Shown here: positions 37,001 through 44,789 of the stretch, one piece after another | Position numbering within the stretch: position 1 is the first letter of the stretch | Layout: each line of letters opens with the position of its first letter | Origin: Bacteroides faecalis | GTDB taxonomy: Bacteria; Bacteroidota; Bacteroidia; Bacteroidales; Bacteroidaceae | NCBI RefSeq assembly: GCF_003865075.1 | Contig: NZ_BHWB01000001.1 | Coordinates: 620,001 to 684,000, forward strand | Length of the DNA: 64,000 nucleotides | Direction of reading: 5' to 3' | Notes under the pieces: model-generated | Told to the model about the DNA's origin: nothing | Database searches by the model: none | What the model saw: the letters and a program-made list of their open reading frames with translations, nothing else | Program-made: the position numbers and the translations under genes

Positions 37001-37840
37001 TCTGTGCGTTGAATAGCTTCTATATTACAAAATTAACTCAAAAAACGAATAAATCAAAAGATATTCCATCTAAATTAGAATCTCTCTCTCCTTTTGTATT
37101 GGTATAAAAGATTTTGTTTCCATTTGAATGCCATTACCCCATAAATAAAGCAATCATATTCCGACTATGATATATTGCAAGGTAATCTCCGTCTGTAATA
37201 AGGCGTTATACCCTTCATATCGGTCCAAAAGCAGGATATGGAGGAGTTACCTGGAAGATTTGTTATTTGCCCATTACCTTTTAGGTTATTGAAAGCTGTG
37301 GAAAATAATCTCTCCATAGCTCTTCTGATCTCATTAAGCTAGATTATTTAAAGGAAATCATACTTGCTTCCTATACAGATGCCTGTAATTAAGAATAATT
37401 ATAAAGGAATTTCTCTTTTACCTAGCCTTATTATTTTTTTAGCGGATTTTTTTAATGAAAAAGTATTATTAATTTCTCAATCTGTCTCTTTGATCGTGCA
37501 TCCTTCACAATATGCTGATTCTAAACCGCTAAGCCGGTGTTTCTTTTGGTGGTGGTTAGTGGGAATAGCAGCAGGTAAATTCATTATCCGCTTGCTTTTT
37601 ATCCATCCTCCTATAGAAATATCAATTATAAAGTTTAATTCCCAGAACTTAGTTATTTCTCTGAATAAAGTAATATCTTTGGGTGCATAAATTAATTCGT
37701 AGAATTATAGTCCTTCGAAGCAATAAGTATAGTCTTCGTTTCGTAGAACTATACTCAAACGAAAGAAAGACTATAGTTCTACGAATTAATGTGTATACAC
37801 AAAACTATTAATTGTTGAACCATTATATATTAATTATAGT
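37001..37840. other. 840-base region with no supported gene
   Basis: Contains the array at 37696-37783. A 108-codon plus-strand ORF (37364-37690) has low-complexity hydrophobic content and no family match I know. Minus-strand traces such as DGDYLAIYHSRNMIALFMG, with stops around them, suggest old decayed coding sequence. Confidence 0.5.
37696..37783. repeat. Four degenerate 22-base tandem units
   Basis: Units start at 37696, 37718, 37740 and 37762, each exactly 22 bases. Each has a TATAGT/TATACT core at the same phase and a TCG or ACG end; units 1 and 3 share TTCGTAGAA. Outer parts are also inverted: the stretch 37691-37712 and 37769-37790 are reverse complements at 21 of 22 positions. It lies 50 bases upstream of the second HU-like gene. 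Confidence 0.75.
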
Positions 37841-38457
37841 ATGAGCATTTATTATGATCTTTACGCCAGCGGCAATCCGCTGAAACGAGAGGAACAACAA
37901 CCGCTTCACGCGCGTGTTATTCCATCAGGAACTTTTGATGCCAAGAAATTTATAGAATTGGTATCCAAGTCTAATGGTTTCAGTCAAGCTACCATTGAAG
38001 GTTGTTTGCAAGCTGTGACAGACGAATTGCAGCGTTGGCTCTCAAAGAGTAGACCGTAGAAGTTGGAGAGTTGGGATATTTTTCTTTGTCATTAAAATGT
38101 GATCGTTCGGTGATGGAGAAGAAAGAAATCCGTTCACCTTCTATCTGGCTTAATAAGGTGAACCTTCGTGTTAATAAGAAATTCTATGAAGAATTGGAGC
38201 CGTTGCAGTTGGAACGTATTGAATCACCATATCGTACAGACAATACTCGTGGGGAAGATGAATGTCGTACACTTCTTATGCGGCATATAGATGAACATGG
38301 TTGCATTACCCGTGCTGATTTTATGAGATTGGCAGCTATCAGCCGGGATAAGGCAGTCGAATTTCTCAGGAAATATCTGGATGAAGGAATTATCCGGAGA
38401 TATGGAGCAGGTAAGATAGTGGTGTATTTGAAAAGTGATGGCATTAAAAAACGATAG
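37841..38457 (+). pseudogene. HU-like DNA-binding protein with C-terminal winged-helix, one frameshift
   Basis: The first frame (37841-38059) gives MSIYYDLYASGNPLKREEQQ, then the HU-like helices up to LQRWLSKSR. Adding one base at about 38053 (AGACCG to AGAACCG) leads to TVEVGELGYFSLSLKCDRSV, and the reading continues to 38457 through IRSPSIWLNKVNLRVNK and a winged-helix-like tail (ITRADFMRLAAISRDKAVEF). The rebuilt protein of about 205 residues matches the common Bacteroides HU-HIG-type layout. True pseudogene or error; the surrounding decay favours the former. Confidence 0.82.
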
Positions 38458-38876
38458 AGATTTTTCGACTCCGCTCCTTTAGGGGATAGATAGTCTGATA
38501 ATATAAAATAAATAAGAGAACATACTTAGCTTGGTTGATTTGCCATTATGCCGCGGGAGTGATATCTATAGAGATTGTTTTGTCAGGTAGCAGAAATTAG
38601 TTTGTTATTCTAAGGTGAGAACTGAATAAGTTTTATTGTTTTGATGTGGATTTGACAGATGAATTCGAGCTGAAAGTTTAATTGATAGCAGCCCAAGATA
38701 TAACTTTGGGCAATGGATATAATCCACAAATACGTCTTGAAAAAACAGTTTATATTTTCAACTGCCTTTTCAAGGCGTATATGTCATGTCATTAAGCGGC
38801 GAGGCGTTATCTCGGGCTATTATTAGTTGAGCTATTGCTCGAGGTTCTAGCAGCGTTATTTCGAGGTTGGATTATT
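38458..38876. other. 419-base intergenic region, no supported gene
   Basis: Short open stretches exist but all contain stops. At about 38790-38872 TTATCTCG, TATTGCTCG and TTATTTCG recur at 27 and 22 bases, a weak echo of the tandem arrays elsewhere. Confidence 0.45.
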
Positions 38877-39797
38877 TTATTGATTTTGTTGTGATTGTGT
38901 TTCTTTATTTGCAATTAGCACATCATAAGAGTCTATTTTCTCTGTGCAGATTCTGAAGGCGATCTCTTTTAATATTTCAATTCGTTCGAGCATATAAGCA
39001 TACTCTTCTTTGGTTACAATAAAGTCTTTATTGTAACGAGCCTCAATATATGCGCGACAAAGCAGGTTAAAACATCGTTTTTCAAAATTTGTATTTGATG
39101 GAAATACTACTGCTAATTCTCTCGAAAATTCTTTTGCATGACCTACCAATTCATCCAGCTTATGGCTCTTTAGACGGTAGTTTCTATATACAAGGCTGAT
39201 AGAGTTATAAAATCGTTCACAGGTTTGATGCAATAGAAATGAACCTCCTCTATACCGTTCTTTATTATAATCGGTATACCCATGTTCTAAATAATTTATC
39301 CCCAGCGGATAATGTATATCAAATTCTTTAATAGCAAATTCTTTAATCTCTTTAAACGACAGTTCACGAGGTTTGGCCAATTTAAACTCTTTGCTGTCAT
39401 ACATCTTGATGCCCTCTTTCATAATATCGGTAAAGAAATACTGACTGCGCTCAAGTTCTTTATTGAGCGTATTTACATATTCAACAATGAATTGTGGTGA
39501 AGCATGACGACGATGGGCAAAAGCTTTGTGATATTTAGGAGTTATCTGATTTCTTAGTCTGTCTTCTACATGTTTCATTCTTGGCTTTGGGATGACTGCC
39601 ATTATATCATAATCGCTCTGATAGAAAGTATTCACACCAAACTCTACTCTCTGGTCCCACAGAACATAACCGCCACGGGCATAGCTACCATATAATATAA
39701 CCATGCAACACCATGGCATATCGTGCTTAATTAACTCCAGCAAGGTGTTTAACTCTTCCTGTGTTTGTTTAGGTAAATGCTTTATTGACCTTTTCAT
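38877..39797 (-). CDS. Nucleotidyltransferase-HEPN fusion protein (MNT-HEPN)
   Basis: 306 residues. The N-terminal minimal nucleotidyltransferase domain shows ILYGSYARGG and, after a longer loop than usual, QSDYDIMAV, giving the Gly-Ser and paired Asp metal site. The C-terminal half (about 150-290) is a HEPN-type helical domain (LLHQTCERFYNSISLVYRNY, RAYIEARYNKDFIVT). As separate genes such domains form toxin-antitoxin pairs in which MNT modifies the HEPN RNase; fused forms are known and may self-regulate. It stands alone in the decay island and is intact. Confidence 0.82.
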   Translation of the reverse strand: MKRSIKHLPKQTQEELNTLLELIKHDMPWCCMVILYGSYARGGYVLWDQRVEFGVNTFYQSDYDIMAVIPKPRMKHVEDRLRNQITPKYHKAFAHRRHASPQFIVEYVNTLNKELERSQYFFTDIMKEGIKMYDSKEFKLAKPRELSFKEIKEFAIKEFDIHYPLGINYLEHGYTDYNKERYRGGSFLLHQTCERFYNSISLVYRNYRLKSHKLDELVGHAKEFSRELAVVFPSNTNFEKRCFNLLCRAYIEARYNKDFIVTKEEYAYMLERIEILKEIAFRICTEKIDSYDVLIANKETQSQQNQ

Positions 39798-40145
39798 GTG
39801 CTATGATATTTATTCAATCACAAAGTTAATACAAATTAATTGAGATATCTCTTATTTCTATCTCTTAATTCCTCTGTTTTGCTCTTTTTTAGCTCCATAC
39901 TTCTCCTTATATGTTTTCGAGAACTCCGTATAAGTTTTTTTATAGAGGGACGTATGCAGATAAATGATTATCTTTAAATAAATAATCAAAAGTGTTTCCC
40001 TGTCTTGAGGAATCTATATGGAATAAACAAATCATAGGAAAATTAAAAATCCGACTTGAATTAAATCAAACCGGATTTTTTGATATTAATGAATAATTTG
40101 AATTTTACCAAGTTGGGACTGGGGATTTTCCGCTACTTTTTTATA
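39798..40145. other. 348-base intergenic region containing an HU gene remnant
   Basis: 39798-40011 shows no gene or clear signal beyond a probable promoter area for the MNT-HEPN gene. The rest is the HU 3' remnant listed separately. Confidence 0.5.
40012..40135 (-). pseudogene. 3' end and terminator of a lost HU-like gene
   Basis: This stretch matches 35263-35389 over about 120 bases with small differences, including the terminator hairpin (CCGACTTGA ... TCAAACCGG) and the last codons, which read SGKSPVPTW-stop against GGESPDPTL-stop in the standing gene. The remnant breaks off about 10 bases from the stop codon of the glycosidase gene, so that gene seems to adjoin the breakpoint. Confidence 0.72.
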
Positions 40146-41666
40146 TCAGAAAATCTTCAGCACTAATCCCGGATCCGAACAACCTTCTTTCGATACGTTC
40201 ATCAACCCTACGGTACGTATCACTTCTCCCGGTATTGTCAAAAAGTTCCCTTTTACTGAAACTTTTTTGGTAATATTCACCGGTATGTCCCCTGCCAAAT
40301 CTTGTGCATAAATTTTATGCTTTTTCAATTTCACAGATGAAGGAAAAACGATTGTAATATCTTTGAAGTAACCGAAGATACCAATGGGAGAATCGTAGTT
40401 TTCAACCGCTATTTTTACGGAAACTTTTTTCGAAACATATTCATGACCTAATGCGCGTCCTATGCTGGCAATGGCAACAGCACCATTTGGATAGCGGGAA
40501 GCAAGAATAAATGGTCTATCTTCACCTGAATCGGAAACTTCAGGTAAAGGCATCCCTCTACTAACTCTGGCAGGTGCTTCGGCAGTTAATTTGGTACCGA
40601 TAGGGCGACTCGTATTCCAAGTTTCACGATCTTGCAAAACCCAATAATCATTTAACTTTTCGTTATCTATTGCCATCGATTCTTTTCCGACTCCGAATGG
40701 TTCCGCTATTCGATGCCATCTTACTCCACGAACGACCTCGTCCAACCGATGTTTCATATCCCGTATTGCAGGAGGAAAAACAAAATCCTGAGTTCCATTC
40801 GGCAGATTCCCGACGAATGGATGACGCATCACTCCGATAGCACATCCTAATCCGGCCGCGATATATGGCTCATCTTCGCAGTTGATAATACCTTTGGCAT
40901 TTCCTTGCGCTTTGTAAGGTAGTAAATCACAAATTCGTTGTATGGTGACCGGTTGTGCTATCACATTCTCTACATCATACGTACGGAAAGCATCACTAAA
41001 CTCAATAAAACTATTCTGAAAGGCATGTTCAATGCATAAACGAGGTGCATACTGCTTACCGATGGTAGTCAGCATCTTTCTCCATGCTCCATCTTTTTCA
41101 TGAGCTCCCCAATCTACTTTCCAATAGTCAAAACCTGCTTCATTTGCAGCCTTGATACGTTCTGTCCAGTATTCTTCTTCAGGAATATTAGGGAAGATCT
41201 CAGCTTTTTGTGCACAAATCCATCCGCCTGCTCCTTTCCATCCTTTTTCTTTGATGCGATCCGTCAGTTGTTTCAAACGGCTGACAGCATCTCCATGGAA
41301 TGATGGAAATCGACCGGGATCCAGTTCAACAGTTCCTAAATACTTATTTGGGGTGTGATTGACATCTTTAGGGATATCCCATGAATCGTCCATTACGAAG
41401 TATAGATCTTTGCGGATAGAGGGATAACAATCTACCCAATTTTGGTAAGTACCCTTACCAAATATATATTCCTCGTTCATGGCCTCTCTGGTTGGGTCAG
41501 AACCCTGATAACTTACTACGTAGCCTTGCAGATTCCAGGTGCATAAGTAATCCGGAGCTTTAGATGGTTCGTCCGGTACTAAACTTTTTAAAAACGATTG
41601 CTGCCCGGTAATGGATAAAGAAACGGTACAAAAGGCTGCTAGTAGTGATGTTTTGATATGTTTCAT
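40146..41666 (-). CDS. Secreted alpha-galactosidase-like (GH27/GH36 clan) glycosidase
   Basis: 506 residues from MKHIKTSLLAAFC, chosen over an upstream in-frame start because it begins a signal peptide (cut near TGQQ). A TIM barrel of clan GH-D type is suggested by LYFVMDDSWDIP, KEKGWKGAGGWICAQ and AGFDYWKVDWGAHEKDG; Asp in KVDWG is the expected nucleophile. LCIEHAFQNSF and a C-terminal beta domain (about 400-506) follow. Sequence differs from classical GH27, so the substrate is uncertain. Intact, at the edge of a decayed region; a fragment of a close relative lies at 35932-35991. Confidence 0.68.
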   Translation of the reverse strand: MKHIKTSLLAAFCTVSLSITGQQSFLKSLVPDEPSKAPDYLCTWNLQGYVVSYQGSDPTREAMNEEYIFGKGTYQNWVDCYPSIRKDLYFVMDDSWDIPKDVNHTPNKYLGTVELDPGRFPSFHGDAVSRLKQLTDRIKEKGWKGAGGWICAQKAEIFPNIPEEEYWTERIKAANEAGFDYWKVDWGAHEKDGAWRKMLTTIGKQYAPRLCIEHAFQNSFIEFSDAFRTYDVENVIAQPVTIQRICDLLPYKAQGNAKGIINCEDEPYIAAGLGCAIGVMRHPFVGNLPNGTQDFVFPPAIRDMKHRLDEVVRGVRWHRIAEPFGVGKESMAIDNEKLNDYWVLQDRETWNTSRPIGTKLTAEAPARVSRGMPLPEVSDSGEDRPFILASRYPNGAVAIASIGRALGHEYVSKKVSVKIAVENYDSPIGIFGYFKDITIVFPSSVKLKKHKIYAQDLAGDIPVNITKKVSVKGNFLTIPGEVIRTVGLMNVSKEGCSDPGLVLKIF

Positions 41667-41738
41667 GGTGATGTGAGTATAAATCGGATAAATTAATCTA
41701 CAAAATTCTTTTGTAATCTTCATCCAAAGTTATTGGCT

Positions 41739-42086
41739 TTAGATAGTTTCCGAAGCTAGAAGATTCTCTTTTGCGCTGGGAGAATACTGAAAAATAGCAC
41801 CAATTATTTGGCAATTATTCAATTCTTTACAGTCACCGCAGGTATTAAATCCTTTTTCGGATACACATTTTCGGATTTCGCAATAATTGCTGCAAAATGC
41901 AAATTTCACTCCATCAGTACGACAGCCCATACAATTTATGGTCGCTGCTGTGATTTCCGATGTGTTGTTCATTTCACTTCACTTTTGAGCAGTCTTTTCT
42001 CTTAACTCATTATCATTTCTGACAGTGGCTATGCGGGCTTCGCAACTTTCGCAATCTAGTCCGCAACATGCAATTAATTGTTTCAT
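41739..42086 (-). pseudogene. DUF3795 Cys-rich protein with in-frame TGA
   Basis: From ATG at 42086 the frame reads MKQLIACCGLDCESCEARIA, reaches TGA at codon 36 (41981-41979) where relatives have Trp (QKWSEM), and continues without shift through NCMGCRTDG, FCSNYCEIRKC and FNTCGDCKELNNC to 41739, 115 residues in all. The Cys pattern is that of DUF3795, a probable metal-binding family of unknown role. A 77-codon product from ATG at 41972 could still be made but lacks the first Cys group. Selenocysteine is unlikely since the position is normally Trp. Confidence 0.85.
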
Positions 42087-42446
42087 TGTTTTTTTATTTC
42101 TGACCCTTCGGTTCTTAATTTTACCATGATATAGCTAATTTTCATATGTTTCTTTGAATTTCAACATATAAAAAGATGAATCTTAGTATTATTTTAATCT
42201 TTAGACAAAGATAGTCAATATTGGAGAATTTCGACTATAATAACATGCTTTTGTTTAATTCTTTGAGCTGTTATAAATTAACTATAGCAAGAGTATTTAT
42301 TATGAGCTTTCTCCGAATGTAAATCTACTGAAACTTATATAATATCCAAGTTTGTCAAGTTAATGAACTGAAATATTGCTATTTTGATATGGTTTTTCAT
42401 ATGAAAAGTTATATCTTCGAAGCACTTTTAAGATTTAAAGAGCAAA
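42087..42446. other. 360-base intergenic region with a 5' HU gene remnant
   Basis: At 42281-42334 the sequence aligns with 37831-37884, the start of the second HU-like gene. Translation gives SIYYELSPNVNLLK against SIYYDLYASGNPLK, but the start codon has become AAG and the rest of the gene is gone. The remainder shows no gene. Confidence 0.62.
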
Positions 42447-43250
42447 ATGTTAGATTTAAAACAACTTACTACTGGTGTTTGCCGAATAGCTACAGAAGCC
42501 GGATGTTTTTTGAAAGAAGAACGGAAAAGTTTTCGTCGTGACCGTGTGGAGGAGAAACATGCGCATGACTATGTGTCCTATGTAGATAAAGAATCGGAGA
42601 AGAGAGTAGTATCGGCACTTTCTACTTTGTTGCCCGAAGCCGGATTTATAACAGAGGAGGGTTCTGCTACTTATCAGGATGAACCTTATTGTTGGGTAAT
42701 CGATCCATTGGACGGAACGACAAATTATATTCATGATGAGGCGCCATATTGTGTATGCATCGCTTTACGCAGTCGTACGGAATTACTTCTAGGAGTGGTT
42801 TACGAGGTTTGCCGGGATGAGTGTTTTTATGCTTGGAAAGGGGGAAAAGCTTATATGAATGATAAAGAAATTCATGTATCAGACATAAAGGATGCAAAAG
42901 ACGCTTTTGTCTTTACCGAACTACCTTATAATTATAATCAGTATAAACAGACTGCCCTTCACCTCATTGATAAACTGTATGGCAAAGTAGGTGGTATTCG
43001 TATGAATGGTTCCGCTGCCGCAGCTATTTGTTACGTAGCTATGGGACGTTTCGACGCTTGGGCTGAGGCATTTCTCGGTAAGTGGGATTATTCGGCTGCC
43101 GCATTGATTGCTCAAGAAGCTGGTGGAAAAGTAACCGACTTTTATGGTGATGATTATTTTATAGAAGGACATCATATTATCGTGACGAATAAGTATTTGC
43201 ACCCTTTATTCCAAAAATTATTGGCAGAAGTTCCTCCGCTGGATATGTGA
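42447..43250 (+). CDS. Inositol monophosphatase family protein
   Basis: 267 residues, cytoplasmic. Metal-binding motifs of the family are complete: EEG (about 70-72), WVIDPLDGTTNYIH (about 88-101) and the C-terminal WDYSAAALIAQEAGG. Dephosphorylates inositol 1-phosphate or related sugar phosphates, or 3'-phosphoadenosine nucleotides. Followed 40 bases later by the ComF-like gene in the same direction, so probably cotranscribed. Substrate cannot be fixed from sequence. Confidence 0.93.
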   Translation: MLDLKQLTTGVCRIATEAGCFLKEERKSFRRDRVEEKHAHDYVSYVDKESEKRVVSALSTLLPEAGFITEEGSATYQDEPYCWVIDPLDGTTNYIHDEAPYCVCIALRSRTELLLGVVYEVCRDECFYAWKGGKAYMNDKEIHVSDIKDAKDAFVFTELPYNYNQYKQTALHLIDKLYGKVGGIRMNGSAAAAICYVAMGRFDAWAEAFLGKWDYSAAALIAQEAGGKVTDFYGDDYFIEGHHIIVTNKYLHPLFQKLLAEVPPLDM

Positions 43251-43290
43251 TGTTATTAATTTATTGAACTGTAATAAACAAATCACCACT

Positions 43291-44001
43291 ATGATGAAAC
43301 ACACACTATTAATTAAAGATTGGCTCAGTTCATTTTTGTCCCTGATTTTTCCTCGTTGCTGTCTGGTCTGTGGCAGACCATTGGCGAAAGGGGAAGAATG
43401 TATTTGTACAATGTGTAATATAAATCTGCCGCGTACCAATTATCATCTTCAAGAGGATAATCCGATGGAACAGCTTTTCTGGGGGAAAATACCTCTGGAA
43501 CGGGCTACTTCTTTTTTCTTTTATCGGAAAGGTAGTGATTTTCGTCAGATCCTTCATCAGCTTAAATATGGCGGACGGAAAGAGCTAGGAGCAATTATGG
43601 GACGATATATGGCGTCGGAACTCTTACCGTCCGGATTCTTCAAGGGAATAGATGTGATTATTCCGGTTCCATTACATAAGAAGAAGCAACAACTTCGTGG
43701 TTATAATCAAAGTGAATGGATTGTTCGGGGGATTGCTGCTGTGACAGGGATACCTGTAAATACCGAATCTGTTATTCGCAAGAAGAATACAGAAACTCAG
43801 ACACGTAAGTCCACTTTTGAACGCTGGGAGAATGTGGATGGTATTTTTGAACTCCGTTCTTCTGAACATCTTCAAGGAAAGCATGTATTAGTTGTAGACG
43901 ATGTGCTGACAACAGGGGCTACTACTGTAGCCTGCGTCTCTGCATTAATGGAAGTACAAGGGATACGAATTAGTATATTGACTTTGGCTGTAGCAGAGTA
44001 A
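43291..44001 (+). CDS. ComF family phosphoribosyltransferase-like protein
   Basis: About 236 residues; paired ATGs at 43291/43294 are the likely start. N-terminal zinc-finger Cys pairs (CCLVCGRPLAKGEECICTMC) and a C-terminal PRTase domain with PRPP loop VLVVDDVLTTGAT are those of ComF/GntX proteins, linked to DNA uptake or, in this phylum, of unknown role. Intermediate RGYNQSEWI and RKKNTETQTRKS motifs are also typical. Confidence 0.9.
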   Translation: MMKHTLLIKDWLSSFLSLIFPRCCLVCGRPLAKGEECICTMCNINLPRTNYHLQEDNPMEQLFWGKIPLERATSFFFYRKGSDFRQILHQLKYGGRKELGAIMGRYMASELLPSGFFKGIDVIIPVPLHKKKQQLRGYNQSEWIVRGIAAVTGIPVNTESVIRKKNTETQTRKSTFERWENVDGIFELRSSEHLQGKHVLVVDDVLTTGATTVACVSALMEVQGIRISILTLAVAE

Positions 44002-44043
44002 TAATTTAAGAGGAATAGGGCTATACTATAATAAATAATAATG

Positions 44044-44051
44044 TATCTTTG
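44044..44051 (+). promoter_or_regulatory. -7 promoter box of the RyR gene pair
   Basis: TATCTTTG about 95 bases upstream of the first RyR gene; no exact TTTG at -33. Confidence 0.6.
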
Positions 44052-44146
44052 TCCCATACCCCAATTCTTTTGAATTATGAAAATAAATTGGGAATTAGAT
44101 ATCTAATTGTTTATATGAAAAACAAAATGTTATTAAAAACACAAAT

Positions 44147-44764
44147 ATGGAAATGAACGAATACATTCCTCGTCCGCAAGATACACAAGGGATTGAATTG
44201 CCGGAGTCATTGAAAGGATTGTCCGAAGCAATGGCTGCTCATACACATGAATTATGGGCATATCAGCAATATTTGGAAGGTTGGAGATATGCTCCGGAGA
44301 ATGATAATAAGGAGAAGAAAACACCTAAAATGGTGCCTTATGACAAGTTGCCTGATGTGGAAAAAGAGGATTCTCTTAGGGAGGCTACAGAGGTTTTTAA
44401 ATTCATTTATTTAAATGGATATGAAATACAGAATAAAAAGAATGAAACGAGTTATAATCCGGTAAAGAAAGGCTGGAAGTGGGCAACTGTAACTCTTATA
44501 TTCTTTTTTCTGCTACTGTTGGCTTTTATAGCTTTGGGGGCAGTTAAGGTATGCACAGGTATGTTCCCTTCTACGAACGAAGTTTATATGAGTATTATAT
44601 ATTTAGTCATAGCATGTGCTTTTTTGTTGGGTATAACGAAGATTATCTTAAAACTGATTGCTTTATATACTGATGTTCTGCGTAAAGAGCATGAAGTGCT
44701 GAGTGAACTTTATACTGAAGAACAAAAGAAGGAGATTATTCGGAAGAATAAGAACCGAATTTGA
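44147..44764 (+). CDS. RyR-domain membrane protein (small partner)
   Basis: 205 residues. Residues about 5-100 fit the ryanodine-receptor repeat (RyR) domain: YIPRPQDTQGIELPESLKGL, THELWAYQQYLEGWRY, PKMVPYDKLPDVEKEDS, EVFKFIYLNGYEI. Two hydrophobic helices follow at about 115-140 and 150-180, then a charged coiled tail (YTEEQKKEIIRKNKNRI). ATG 44147 is used; a second ATG two codons later is equally placed. The stop is 25 bases before the channel gene, whose own C terminus is also RyR, so the two proteins probably work together. Role unknown; sensing of a small ligand in the RyR pocket is inferred. Confidence 0.82.
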   Translation: MEMNEYIPRPQDTQGIELPESLKGLSEAMAAHTHELWAYQQYLEGWRYAPENDNKEKKTPKMVPYDKLPDVEKEDSLREATEVFKFIYLNGYEIQNKKNETSYNPVKKGWKWATVTLIFFFLLLLAFIALGAVKVCTGMFPSTNEVYMSIIYLVIACAFLLGITKIILKLIALYTDVLRKEHEVLSELYTEEQKKEIIRKNKNRI

Positions 44765-44789
44765 GTCACTACTAAAACTGTAATATGCA

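Noticed and set aside
37364..37690. 108-codon plus-strand ORF
   Set aside because: Low-complexity hydrophobic translation, no ribosome site, no family resemblance, and it overlaps the start of the repeat region.
37696..37783. CRISPR array
   Set aside because: Units are contiguous with no unique spacers, and no cas genes are present.
41979..41981. TGA in the DUF3795 gene as selenocysteine
   Set aside because: Relatives carry Trp, not Cys, at this position, and I saw no SECIS-like hairpin after it; nonsense mutation is simpler.
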